NCBI RefSeq assembly: GCF_001953885.1
Contig: NZ_MQUS01000007.1
Coordinates: forward strand, 124,001 to 188,000
Direction: 5' to 3'
Source: Streptomyces sp. IMTB 2501
GTDB taxonomy: Bacteria > Actinomycetota > Actinomycetes > Streptomycetales > Streptomycetaceae
Length of the DNA stretch: 64,000 nucleotides
Shown one piece after another: positions 25,626-34,314 of this stretch. The notes below the pieces were generated by a model. The model searched no databases. It was not told where the DNA came from and was given only the letters and a program-made list of their open reading frames with translations. Position numbers and translations under genes: made by a program. Within the stretch, counting starts at the first letter, position 1. Every line of letters begins with the position of its first letter.

Positions 25626-27266
25626 CTACCGCTCGGTCACCTTCCCGTCCGCCACCTCCAGGCGGCGGGTCACCCGGACCGCGTCCAGCATGCGGCGGTC
25701 GTGGGTGACCAGGAGCAGCGTGCCCTCGTAGGAGTCGAGGGCGGACTCCAGCTGTTCGATGGCGGGCAGGTCGAGGTGGTTGGTGGGCTCGTCCAGGACC
25801 AGGAGGTTGACGCCCCGGCCCTGGAGGAGGGCCATCGCTGCGCGGGTGCGCTCGCCCGGGGAGAGCGTCGCGGCCGGGCGCAGGACGTGCTCGGACTTCA
25901 GGCCGAACTTGGCGAGCAGGGTGCGGACGTCGACCGGCTCGGTGTCGGGGACGGCCGCGCAGAACGCGTCCAGCAGGGTCTCGGTGCCGTGGAACAGCTT
26001 GCGGGCCTGGTCGACCTCGCCGACCAGGACTCCGGAGCCGAGCGCCGCATGTCCCGAGTCCAGCGGGACCCGGCCGAGCAGCGCGCCGAGCAGGGTCGAC
26101 TTGCCGGCACCGTTGGCCCCGGTGATCGCGACCCGGTCCGCCCAGTCGATCTGCAGGGACGCCGGGCCGAAGCTGAAGTCACCGCGCCGGACCTCGGCGT
26201 CGCGCAGGGTCGCCACGACCGCGCCGGAGCGCGCGGCGGCGGCGATCTCCATGCGCAGTTCCCACTCCTTGCGCGGCTCCTCGACCACCTCCAGGCGCTC
26301 GATCATGCGCTGGGTCTGCCGGGCCTTGGCGGCCTGCTTCTCGCTGGCCTCGCTGCGGAACTTGCGGCCGATCTTGTCGTTGTCGTTGCCGGCCTTGCGC
26401 CGGGCGTTCTTCACCCCCTTGTCCATCCAGGCCCGCTGCGTCTGCGCGCGGTCCTGGAGGGCAGCCCTCTTGTCGGCGTACTCCTCGTAGTCCTCGCGGG
26501 CATGCCGGCGGGCGACCTCGCGTTCCTCGAGGTAGGCCTCGTAGCCGCCGCCGAAGAGGTTGATCTGCCGCTGGGCGAGGTCCAGTTCGAGGACCTTGGT
26601 GACCGTCCGGGTCAGGAACTCACGGTCGTGACTGACGACGACCGTGCCGGCGCGCAGGCCGGTGACGAAGCGTTCCAGGCGCTCCAGGCCGTCGAGGTCG
26701 AGGTCGTTGGTCGGCTCGTCCAGGAGGAAGACGTCGTAGCGGGAGAGGAGGAGGGAGGCCAGGCCGGCGCGGGCGGCCTGGCCGCCGGAGAGGGCGGTCA
26801 TCGGCAGGTCCAGGCCGACGGCGAGGCCGAGGGAGTCGGCGACGTCCTCCGCGCGCTCGTCCAGATCGGCGCCGCCGAGGCCGAGCCAGCGCTCCAGGGC
26901 GGTCGCGTAGGCGTCGTCGGCGCCGGGCGCGCCCTCGACCAGGGCCTGGGTGGCCTCGTCCATGACGCGCTGTGCCTCGGCGACGCCGGTGCGGCGGGCC
27001 AGGAACTCCCGGACGGTCTCCCCCGCCCTGCGCTCCGGCTCCTGCGGCAGATGGCCGACGCTGGCGGCCGGCGGGGACAGCCGCAGCTCGCCCTGTTCGG
27101 GCGGGGTCAGTCCGGCGAGCAGCCGCAGCAGGGTGGACTTGCCCGCGCCGTTGGCACCGACGAGACCGATCACGTCGCCGGGCGCGACGACGAGGTCGAG
27201 CCCGGAGAACAGGGAACGGTCGCCGTGCCCGGCGGCGAGGTTCTTGGCGACGAGGGTGGCAGTCAT
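25626..27266 (-). CDS. ABC-F family ATPase
   Basis: 546 residues with two ABC cassettes and no membrane segments. Walker A motifs GANGAGKST occur twice (near residues 37 and 350), signatures are LSGGQ and LSPGE, and Walker B motifs VFLLDEPTNDLD and LLVLDEPTNHLD. The linker near 240-310 is charged and helical, as in ribosome-binding ABC-F factors. ABC-F proteins act on the ribosome E site to relieve stalling or antibiotic block. A TAGGAT ends 10 nt before ATG 27266 and no ribosome-binding site is clear. Whether it is a housekeeping or resistance type is undecided. Confidence 0.92.
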   Translation of the reverse strand: MTATLVAKNLAAGHGDRSLFSGLDLVVAPGDVIGLVGANGAGKSTLLRLLAGLTPPEQGELRLSPPAASVGHLPQEPERRAGETVREFLARRTGVAEAQRVMDEATQALVEGAPGADDAYATALERWLGLGGADLDERAEDVADSLGLAVGLDLPMTALSGGQAARAGLASLLLSRYDVFLLDEPTNDLDLDGLERLERFVTGLRAGTVVVSHDREFLTRTVTKVLELDLAQRQINLFGGGYEAYLEEREVARRHAREDYEEYADKRAALQDRAQTQRAWMDKGVKNARRKAGNDNDKIGRKFRSEASEKQAAKARQTQRMIERLEVVEEPRKEWELRMEIAAAARSGAVVATLRDAEVRRGDFSFGPASLQIDWADRVAITGANGAGKSTLLGALLGRVPLDSGHAALGSGVLVGEVDQARKLFHGTETLLDAFCAAVPDTEPVDVRTLLAKFGLKSEHVLRPAATLSPGERTRAAMALLQGRGVNLLVLDEPTNHLDLPAIEQLESALDSYEGTLLLVTHDRRMLDAVRVTRRLEVADGKVTER

Positions 27267-27338
27267 CAGGACGCCGATCCTAATGGGCCCGGCACCCGCA
27301 CCTCAGCCGCGTCTCCCGGTGGGCCCCGTACCCGCGCC

Positions 27339-28364
27339 TCAGCCGCGTCTTGCGCCGGTGACCGGTGCCGCGAGCACCCCTCCCGTCGTACGGGCGACGA
27401 CGTACGCCTCCCCCTTGACCGCCCGCGGATCCAGCGGGACGCGGTGCCGGCCGGGCTCCAGGACGCCGTCGAAGACCTCGCGGATGTGGGTGCGGTAGAG
27501 CCGGTCGAGGCGGTAGGCGGTGATCCGCACCCGGCACGCCGAGGTCACCTCGACCTCCGCGGCACTGTCGGCGGCGGCCAGCGTGGTGAGCCGGCGCTGC
27601 GCGTGCGGGCTGTGGTCCAGGGCGTGCTCGATCTGGGCGACGAGCAGCGGCACGATCGGGGCCAGGCCGTCGACCCGGGCGACCTCGACCCCGGCGTGCT
27701 CGAAGGCCCGCAGTACGGCGGCCCGTTCGGCCTCGCCGACCGCGCGCCCGAAGGCGACCGCGCCGTAGCCGCGCAGTTCCTCGGCGGGGACGGCGTGGGC
27801 GTCCTGGGTGATGTCGGCGCCGATGCCGATGGTGCGCAGCGCGGCGGCCAGCTTGGCCAGGACCGCGACGCGGGCGCCGATCAGCAGCACGCGGCGGCGG
27901 GGCGGGCCCTCGCTCAGGGAGGTCAGGGCGGCGCGGTATTCGGCGCCGTGGAAGCGGAACGGCCCGACGCCCCGGTAGCCGTTGAGTTCCAGGTCGGCGT
28001 GCTCGTCCGTCTGCCAGGCGAAATCCCGCCAGATGTAGTCCTCGCCGTCGCGCTCGATGACGGCGGTGACCGCCCCGCAGCCCAGGTCGGCGCACTCGGG
28101 GCAGCCGTAGATGACGAACCGGCCGTCCGGGAGCGGTGGGTCGGCCTCCAGCAGCAGCGCGCGCACCTGTTCCATGAAGATGGCGGGCGGGACGTCCGAG
28201 GCGAGCGGGGAGACGGCGTCCAGGTCGGAGAGCTGGAAGAGCAGCGGACGGCCGTCCACGACGAAGTCCACGAAGTCGCGATGGATCTGGTAGCCGCCGT
28301 CGGCGAGCACACCACCGGCACGGATCGCCGGAGCCAGGCCGAAGGTCGCGTATGCGGCAGACAT
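27339..28364 (-). CDS. Conserved protein of unknown function with a Cys cluster
   Basis: 341 residues. The N-terminal 150 residues end with YGCPECADLGCGAVTA, a CxxC...C cluster that could bind a metal. The middle (RRVLLIGARVAVLAKLAAALR) looks like a flavodoxin- or Rossmann-type strand-helix unit, and the C-terminal region is alpha/beta with no recognised motif. Homologues are, I believe, often labelled 'oxidoreductase' without evidence. A -10-like GATACT ends 6 nt before ATG 28364, suggesting a leaderless message. It is divergent from the FAD oxidase gene 77 nt away. Confidence 0.75.
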   Translation of the reverse strand: MSAAYATFGLAPAIRAGGVLADGGYQIHRDFVDFVVDGRPLLFQLSDLDAVSPLASDVPPAIFMEQVRALLLEADPPLPDGRFVIYGCPECADLGCGAVTAVIERDGEDYIWRDFAWQTDEHADLELNGYRGVGPFRFHGAEYRAALTSLSEGPPRRRVLLIGARVAVLAKLAAALRTIGIGADITQDAHAVPAEELRGYGAVAFGRAVGEAERAAVLRAFEHAGVEVARVDGLAPIVPLLVAQIEHALDHSPHAQRRLTTLAAADSAAEVEVTSACRVRITAYRLDRLYRTHIREVFDGVLEPGRHRVPLDPRAVKGEAYVVARTTGGVLAAPVTGARRG

Positions 28365-28441
28365 GTTGTGAGTATCCCCACGCCGGTACGAATGTGAGCG
28401 CGCCAGGAGAGACTCGTCCGGACAGGGCCTATCGTCCTGGC

Positions 28442-29380
28442 GTGGACAGCGAGCCGAGTGACGAAGTGATCGTGGTCGGAAGCGGGGTCGCCGGCCTGAC
28501 GACGGCCGTGGTGCTGGCCGATTCCGGGCGGCGGGTACGGGTCTGGGCGCGGGAGCCCGCCGAGGGTACGACCTCGGCGGTCGCCGGAGGCCTGTGGTGG
28601 CCGTACCGCATCGAACCCGAGCCGCTGGTCGGCGCGTGGGCGCTGGAGTCCCTCGCCGTGTACGAGGAGTTGGCGGACCGGGCCGAGGAGACGGGCGTAC
28701 GCCTGGTCGACGGTGTACACCAGGGGACCCGGCTGGACGAACTGGGCGCGTGGGCGGGCCGGGTGGCGGGACTGCGGGCGGTGGCCGGCGGGGTGGCGGC
28801 GCGGCTGCCGGTGATCGACATGCCGGTGCATCTGGCGTGGCTGCGGGAGCGGCTCGCCAAGGCGGGCGGGACGGTGGAGACCCGCGAGGTGACCGACCTC
28901 GCCGCCGTGCCGGCGCCGGTCGTGGTCAACTGCACGGGGCTGGGCGCGCGTTCGCTGGTGCCGGACCCGGCGGTGCGTCCGGTGCGCGGACAGCTGGTGG
29001 TCGTGGCGAACCCGGGCATCGCGACCTGGTTCACCTCCGTCGCGCACACCTCTGCCGCCTCCACGTACTTCATCCCACAGCCGGGCGGCCTGCTGCTCGG
29101 CGGTACGGCGGAGGAGGACGCCTGGTCCCTTGAGCCGGACCCGGCCACCGCGACGGCGATCGTCGCCCGCTGCGCGGAGATCCGCCCGGAGATCACCGGC
29201 GCGCGCGTGCTCGCCCACCGTGTGGGCCTGCGCCCGGCGCGGGATGCCGTACGGCTGGAACGCCGGGCCCTCCCCGGCGGCCGCGTGCTGGTGCACAACT
29301 ACGGGCACGGCGGGGCCGGGATCACGGTGGCGTGGGGGTGCGCGCGGGAGGCGGCCGGGTTGGCGTTCCCGGCCGCCTGA
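28442..29380 (+). CDS. D-amino-acid oxidase-type FAD oxidoreductase
   Basis: 312-residue DAO-family flavoenzyme. The Rossmann FAD motif is VIVVGSGVAGLTTAVVLAD; TSAVAGGLWWPY matches the flavin-near segment of D-amino-acid oxidases, and the C-terminal LVHNYGHGGAGITVAWG is the conserved flavin-binding end of DAAO. It would oxidise D-amino acids to 2-oxo acids with peroxide formation. The start GTG 28442 has no ribosome-binding site but a TATCGT -10-like element ends 6 nt before it, so a leaderless transcript is likely. Confidence 0.9.
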   Translation: MDSEPSDEVIVVGSGVAGLTTAVVLADSGRRVRVWAREPAEGTTSAVAGGLWWPYRIEPEPLVGAWALESLAVYEELADRAEETGVRLVDGVHQGTRLDELGAWAGRVAGLRAVAGGVAARLPVIDMPVHLAWLRERLAKAGGTVETREVTDLAAVPAPVVVNCTGLGARSLVPDPAVRPVRGQLVVVANPGIATWFTSVAHTSAASTYFIPQPGGLLLGGTAEEDAWSLEPDPATATAIVARCAEIRPEITGARVLAHRVGLRPARDAVRLERRALPGGRVLVHNYGHGGAGITVAWGCAREAAGLAFPAA

Positions 29381-29463
29381 GAGCGTCCTGTGCCGCGGCC
29401 GGGCGGGGTGGGTCGCTCACCGCGCCGGCGGGGTGCCGCTCCCTGTCCCGAGCCGCGCAGCGA

Positions 29464-31440
29464 CTACATCGGGATACGCCGCACCGCGCTGGGCACGCGG
29501 AGCCCTTCGAGGGTGCCGGGCGCGGGGGCCGAGGCGACTGCGCCGGACGTGGCGCCTGCGAACGCCCCCGCACCGCCGACCAGCGGGAGCCTGGCCGTCG
29601 TACCCGACAAGGACACCGTGAGCGTCGGCTTGGTCGCGGGCGGGTCGATGAGGTCCTTGTCCGTGCCCGCGATGATCAGGGCCAGGCGGTGGCCCTTGGG
29701 GACGACGTGGTCCGTCGCCGCCAGGTCGAGGGTGATCGTGTACGCCTTGCCCGGGGTGAGCGGGACGCCCTTGGCGAGGGAGGCGTAGTGGCCGAGGTCG
29801 GCCCAGCCGCGGCTGAACACGGTGTAGTCGACCTTGGCCGTCTTGGCCTTGGTCTCCTTGAAGCAGGCGCTGTCCCCGGCCGTGCTCTCGCCCCAGCAGG
29901 TGCGGTGGGTGAGGGTGGTGATGCCCTCGGCGCTGTCGGCGTAGTCGCGGATGGTGTCGGGGCCGAGGTCGACCAGGACGGCGGACAGATGGGCCGACGT
30001 GGTGGTCGGGGTCGCGCTCACCGTCACCGTGGACGAGCCGGACAGCCGCAGGTCATGGGTGAGGGGTGCGGTCAGGAAACCGGACTTCTCGGGACTGGGT
30101 GTGGTCAGATGCGCGGACCAGTCGGTCTCGCTCAGCTTCGGGTCGTCCGTGAAGGTCTCGGTGCCGGTCGCGGGGCGCAGCCCGAGCGTGCCGACGCCGG
30201 ACTTCGTGCCGGGAGCCGGGTGCAGGACGGTGCTGCTGGTGGCCTGCGGCGGCCAGACGCGGGAGGTGACCCACTGGTCGGGGTGGCGCTCGATGTCGGC
30301 CATCGGCTCGCGGTCGACGCCGTTGTCGTAGCCGAGAAGTTCATGGTCGAACCAGCGGTGCAGGGTGTCGACCCAGGCACCGCGCCGGTAGTCGAAGGGG
30401 TCGACGTGCCCGGTCTGGGACAGCCAGATCTTCCGCTGCACACCGTGCCTGGCAAGGGCGTCCCACCACTGGCCGAAGTGCTTGGTGCGGACGTTGAGGT
30501 CCTGCATGCCGTGCACCAGGAAGACGCTTGCTCGCACCTTCGCCGCGTCCTGGACGTAGTTCCGCTCGGTCCACAGCGGGGTCCAGTCGCCGCTGCGCGG
30601 GCTGCCGTCGGTGAGGGTCTTCTGCACGGCCGCGCAGTGGGTGTGGGCCGCGTCGCTCTCGACCTGGCCGGCGAGGCCGGCGGGGCCGCCGTCGTACAGC
30701 GGGGCGCCCTGCGCGAAGTAGTAGTCGTACCAGGAGGAGATGCCGCTGATCGGGACGATGGTCTTCAGGCCCTTGACACCGGTGGCGGCGACGCCGTTGG
30801 CGATCGTGGCGTCCCAGCTCTTGCCGATCATGCCGGTTCTGCCGTTGGTCCAGGTGGCTTTGACGGTCTTCGCCCCGGTCCGGCTCGTGTACGCCGTGGC
30901 ACGGCCGTTCAGCCAGTCGATGACGGCTTTCGCGGACTGGATGTCGGAGCGGCCGCCGACGTCGACGCAGCCGTCCGAGCGGTTGGTGCCGGCGAGGTCG
31001 ACGCCGACGAAGGCGTAGCCGCGGGGCACGAAGTAGTTGTCGTAGAACAGCGGCATCTGGACGACGCGGCCCTGCGCGTCGTATGTCTTGACCTGGCTCT
31101 CGTTGCCGCGTCCGCAGCAGGAGTAGTAGGGGCTCGCGTCCATGATGACGGGCACCTTGCGGCCCTGGGAGGCGGGTTCGGCGGGCCGGACGATGTCGGC
31201 TGCGACGCGGTCGGCCTTGCCGTCGCCGTCCTTGTCCAGGCCGGTGTCGACCCAGACGGACTCGCGGATGGCGTGGGCGTAGGAGTAGACGGGCCGGCTC
31301 TCGCGGGCCGGCCGGCTCTGGTGGGTGGTGGCCTGCGCGGCGGCTGGGGTGAGGAAGGCGGCCGTCAGGATGGCGACGACCGCTGTCGCGAGCGCTCTCC
31401 GGATCGTGAGGCGCCTGCGGATGAGGGTGCGAATCGGCAT
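29464..31440 (-). CDS. Secreted S15/X-Pro dipeptidyl-peptidase-family hydrolase
   Basis: 658 residues starting with a Tat/Sec-like signal (RR pairs, then ALATAVVAILTAAFLTPAAAQA). The alpha/beta-hydrolase core has the nucleophile region GMIGKSWDATIANG, where Ser sits in GKSWD, the acid near LVHGMQDLNV and the His in SQTGHVDPF. The C-terminal third is the jelly-roll X-PDAP_C domain. It should cleave Xaa-Pro or similar dipeptides, or an acylated substrate, outside the cell. It is divergent from a secreted M1 peptidase, so the pair may be co-induced for peptide use. Confidence 0.9.
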   Translation of the reverse strand: MPIRTLIRRRLTIRRALATAVVAILTAAFLTPAAAQATTHQSRPARESRPVYSYAHAIRESVWVDTGLDKDGDGKADRVAADIVRPAEPASQGRKVPVIMDASPYYSCCGRGNESQVKTYDAQGRVVQMPLFYDNYFVPRGYAFVGVDLAGTNRSDGCVDVGGRSDIQSAKAVIDWLNGRATAYTSRTGAKTVKATWTNGRTGMIGKSWDATIANGVAATGVKGLKTIVPISGISSWYDYYFAQGAPLYDGGPAGLAGQVESDAAHTHCAAVQKTLTDGSPRSGDWTPLWTERNYVQDAAKVRASVFLVHGMQDLNVRTKHFGQWWDALARHGVQRKIWLSQTGHVDPFDYRRGAWVDTLHRWFDHELLGYDNGVDREPMADIERHPDQWVTSRVWPPQATSSTVLHPAPGTKSGVGTLGLRPATGTETFTDDPKLSETDWSAHLTTPSPEKSGFLTAPLTHDLRLSGSSTVTVSATPTTTSAHLSAVLVDLGPDTIRDYADSAEGITTLTHRTCWGESTAGDSACFKETKAKTAKVDYTVFSRGWADLGHYASLAKGVPLTPGKAYTITLDLAATDHVVPKGHRLALIIAGTDKDLIDPPATKPTLTVSLSGTTARLPLVGGAGAFAGATSGAVASAPAPGTLEGLRVPSAVRRIPM

Positions 31441-31626
31441 GCGCGGACGGTACCCCGGTGAACTCCCGTACAGAAGAGGACTTTACGGGGGCACGCGCGC
31501 TCATGACGGCTGAATGGCGATCGTGTGACAGCAGGGGCCATGGACAGGTCAGGGGCCGCAGGGACTGAATAGGCTCCGTACAGAGTTCTCCGAACGGACC
31601 CGCAGTCCAGACGACTTGGAGCTTAC

Positions 31627-33141
31627 GTGCACCGCAGAATCATCGCGCCGGGCGCGCTCGCGGCGGCCTCCCTCCTGCTGGCGATCCCGGCATCGGCCGC
31701 GAGCTACTCCCCCGGCGCGCCAGGCATCGGCGACCCCTACTACCCGTACTACGGCAACGGCGGCTACGACGTCTCGCACTACGACCTGAGGCTCCAATAC
31801 CAGCCGAAGACGGACGAGCTGCGGGGCACGGCGACGATCCTGGCGAAGACCACGCAGGACCTGTCCAGCTTCGACCTGGACTTCCTGCTGGACGTGAGTG
31901 AGGTGCGGGTCAACGGCGCCAAGGCCGCCTTCACGCACTCCCAGCAGCACGAGCTGGTGATCACGCCGAAGACACCGCTGGCCAAGGGCACGCCGATCAC
32001 GGTCGTCGTCCGCTACAGCGGGGTGCCGTCGACGAAGACCGCCTACGGGTTCAACACCTGGCACCGCACACCCGACGGCGCGGTGGCCGCCGACGAGCCC
32101 GAGGCCGCCTGGTGGTGGTTCCCGAGCAATGACCACCCGAGCGACAAGGCCACCTACGACGTGTCGGTGGCCGTGCCGGACGGCACCCAGGCCATCTCCA
32201 ACGGCACGCTGCAGGCGACCAGTTCGAAACTGGGGTGGACCCGCTACAGCTGGCGGCAGAACAAGCCGCAGGCGACCTATCTGGCCACCCTTGCCATCGG
32301 CAAGTTCGACATCACCACGGGCACCTCCGACGGCGGGGTGCCCGTCGTCAACGCCTACAGCAAGGACCTCGGCGACAACGACGGGGCCGCACGGGCGAGT
32401 GTGGAGCGCACCGGGGAGATCGTCGACTGGCTGAGCAACTATTTCGGGCCGTATCCGTTCAGCTCGGCCGGCGGGTATGTGCCGAACACCACCACTGGGT
32501 ACGCGCTGGAGACCCAGTCCCGCGTCTACTACAGCCCGAAGCAGTTCGCGAAGGGTGCCAACGCCTCGGTGGTCGTGCACGAACTGGCCCACCAGTGGTA
32601 CGGCGACGACGTGTCGCTGAAGGGCTGGAAGGACATCTGGATCAACGAGGGCTTCGCGACGTACGCGCAGTGGCTGTGGTCCGAGCACGAGGGCGAGGGC
32701 ACCACGCAGGAGCTGGCCGACTACGTGTACGCCTCGCATCCGGCCGACGACCCGTTCTGGACGGTCAAGCCCGGCGATCCCGGCCCGGACAAGCAGTTCG
32801 ACGACGCGATCTACGACCGGGGTGCCGTGGCCATCCAGGCGCTGCGCAAGGCGGTCGGTGACGACGCGTTCTTCGCCATCCTGAAGGGCTGGCCGCAGGA
32901 GCACGCGTACGGAAACGCCTCGGTGGCCGACTTCGAGCGGTACGCCGAGCAGGTCTCCGGCAAGCCGCTCGCCTCGCTGTTCGACACCTGGCTGTTCCAG
33001 CCGTCGAAGCCGGCCGTGTCCGCGGGCGGCGCCGCGTCCCTGGCGAAGGCGACCACGAAGGTGGCCCAGCCGAAGTCGTGGAAGAAGATCGAGGCGGCCC
33101 GCGACGGCCAGGAGGCGGGACGGGAGGCGCGGGGGCACTGA
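31627..33141 (+). CDS. Secreted M1-family metallopeptidase
   Basis: 504 residues starting from GTG 31627 with a signal peptide (GALAAASLLLAIPASAAS). The zinc site is intact: HELAHQW, then a Glu in NEGFATY 18 residues after the second His, the HExxH-x18-E pattern of M1 peptidases. The exopeptidase GxMEN motif of typical aminopeptidases is not obvious (GYALETQSR occupies the equivalent place), so specificity may be unusual. The C-terminus is a short Lys/Arg-rich tail. Divergent from the S15 hydrolase across 186 nt. Confidence 0.92.
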   Translation: MHRRIIAPGALAAASLLLAIPASAASYSPGAPGIGDPYYPYYGNGGYDVSHYDLRLQYQPKTDELRGTATILAKTTQDLSSFDLDFLLDVSEVRVNGAKAAFTHSQQHELVITPKTPLAKGTPITVVVRYSGVPSTKTAYGFNTWHRTPDGAVAADEPEAAWWWFPSNDHPSDKATYDVSVAVPDGTQAISNGTLQATSSKLGWTRYSWRQNKPQATYLATLAIGKFDITTGTSDGGVPVVNAYSKDLGDNDGAARASVERTGEIVDWLSNYFGPYPFSSAGGYVPNTTTGYALETQSRVYYSPKQFAKGANASVVVHELAHQWYGDDVSLKGWKDIWINEGFATYAQWLWSEHEGEGTTQELADYVYASHPADDPFWTVKPGDPGPDKQFDDAIYDRGAVAIQALRKAVGDDAFFAILKGWPQEHAYGNASVADFERYAEQVSGKPLASLFDTWLFQPSKPAVSAGGAASLAKATTKVAQPKSWKKIEAARDGQEAGREARGH

Positions 33142-33181
33142 CCCCGGGCGGCAGGGCACGGGCACCGGCCCCCCCGGCTCG

Positions 33182-34099
33182 CTAAGGTCTCGGCTCGGCC
33201 GCCCGCTTGAGAAGCTCGTCCCGGCCTATCGACTCCGTTCGGGAGGCCGGGACCGTGCAGGCGTACGCGCCCGCGATGGCGCCGTAGCGGGCGCAGCTCT
33301 CGGGCGGCTCGCCGTTGAGGCGGCCGTAGAGGAACGCGGCGGCGAAGGCGTCGCCCGCGCCGTTGGAATCCACCACCGGTGCGGGTGGCGGCACCGCGGG
33401 CACGCGGGTCAGCTCGCCGTCGGCCAGCAGATACGCGCCCTCGGCTCCCGCGGTGGCGACGACCGTCCGGGCCCGGCCCCGCTCGGCGATGCGGCGCAGG
33501 GTCCGCTCGGGGTCGGTCAGCGCGGCGGCCGACAGGAAGACCACGTCCGCCGCGTGGGCGAACGGCTCGTGGTACGGGTTCTCCCCGTCCCAGTCGTGCA
33601 GATCGGTGGACAGCGGGACGCCCATCGCGGTCAGCACCGTGAGCGCCTCGGCACAGGGCTGGGTGATCGTCACGTGCACGTGCCGGCTCGACCCGGCCAG
33701 CATCCGCAGCGTCTCCGGCGGGAAGCGGTCGCCGGGGCGGGCGCGGCTGGTGTCGTACAGGGACAGGCGGCGGCCGTCGGGGCCGACGAGGTTGACCGCC
33801 CGCTTGGTCCCGGCGGGCTGCGGGAGCGCGGTCAGTCCGATGCCGTGCTCGCGGTGCAGGGCCCGCACCAGGTCGCCCTCGGGGTCGTCCCCGAGCAGGT
33901 CGAGGTGGTGGGTGCCCAGACCTAGGGCGGCGAGACCCAGCGCGACGAAGTCGCCGGTCTGCCCGGCCCGGGTGCGGATCCCGGTGTCGATCATGTAGCT
34001 GTCGGCATACGGGAGGGGCAGTGCGGGGACCTGGATGATCGTGTCCACCCCCGCGCCACCCAGCACCAGCACGTCCGCCGCTACGCTCTGTGAGGTCAT
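33182..34099 (-). CDS. PfkB/ribokinase-family carbohydrate kinase
   Basis: 305 residues. The first PfkB signature region (RTRAGQTGDFVALGLAALG) and the C-terminal catalytic signature DSNGAGDAFAAAFLYG with the base Asp and anion hole are visible. It phosphorylates a sugar or nucleoside; the substrate is unknown. ATG 34099 has GGAGGGCGGGG upstream and overlaps the stop of a decayed macro-domain gene as ATGA, so it was once translationally coupled to it; an ADP-ribose or nucleoside-related role is therefore conceivable. Confidence 0.88.
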   Translation of the reverse strand: MTSQSVAADVLVLGGAGVDTIIQVPALPLPYADSYMIDTGIRTRAGQTGDFVALGLAALGLGTHHLDLLGDDPEGDLVRALHREHGIGLTALPQPAGTKRAVNLVGPDGRRLSLYDTSRARPGDRFPPETLRMLAGSSRHVHVTITQPCAEALTVLTAMGVPLSTDLHDWDGENPYHEPFAHAADVVFLSAAALTDPERTLRRIAERGRARTVVATAGAEGAYLLADGELTRVPAVPPPAPVVDSNGAGDAFAAAFLYGRLNGEPPESCARYGAIAGAYACTVPASRTESIGRDELLKRAAEPRP

Positions 34100-34262
34100 C
34101 CCCCGCCCTCCCCGTGGTCGTACACCTTCACCGTGATCCCGCGTTCTGCCAGGCGTGCCGCGCCAGGCGCGAACCGGCCGGAGGACCGACATGGGCGATC
34201 ACCTCGGTGCCCTTGACCGACGGCACGGTGGCGTCACCCCGGACATCTGTGATCTCCGACAT
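34096..34262 (-). pseudogene. Macro-domain (ADP-ribose-binding) gene reduced to its two ends
   Basis: ATG 34262 opens MSEITDVRGDATVPSVKG then TEVIAHV, which closely matches, from memory, the start of Streptomyces macro-domain proteins. The distal part continues in another frame as RLAERGITVKVYDHGEGGG and stops at TGA 34096, matching their C-terminus. About 100 residues between are missing and the frame does not connect (167 nt, not a multiple of three). The terminal TGA still overlaps the PfkB start. This is an internal-deletion scar. Confidence 0.6.
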
Positions 34263-34314
34263 GACGCCACCGTAGGCGATGCCACTGACAGTGGCTGTTG
34301 GGTTTCCCGTGCCG

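Noticed and set aside
27299..27351. Duplicated CCTCAGCCGCGTCT near the end of the 27339-28364 gene
   Set aside because: Noted as a 14-bp direct repeat 38 nt apart, but it simply duplicates the stop region and shows no palindromic or promoter character.
25566..28397. 943-codon plus-strand frame antisense to the ABC-F and unknown gene
   Set aside because: Same reason: shadow of two genes with good motifs or starts on the minus strand.
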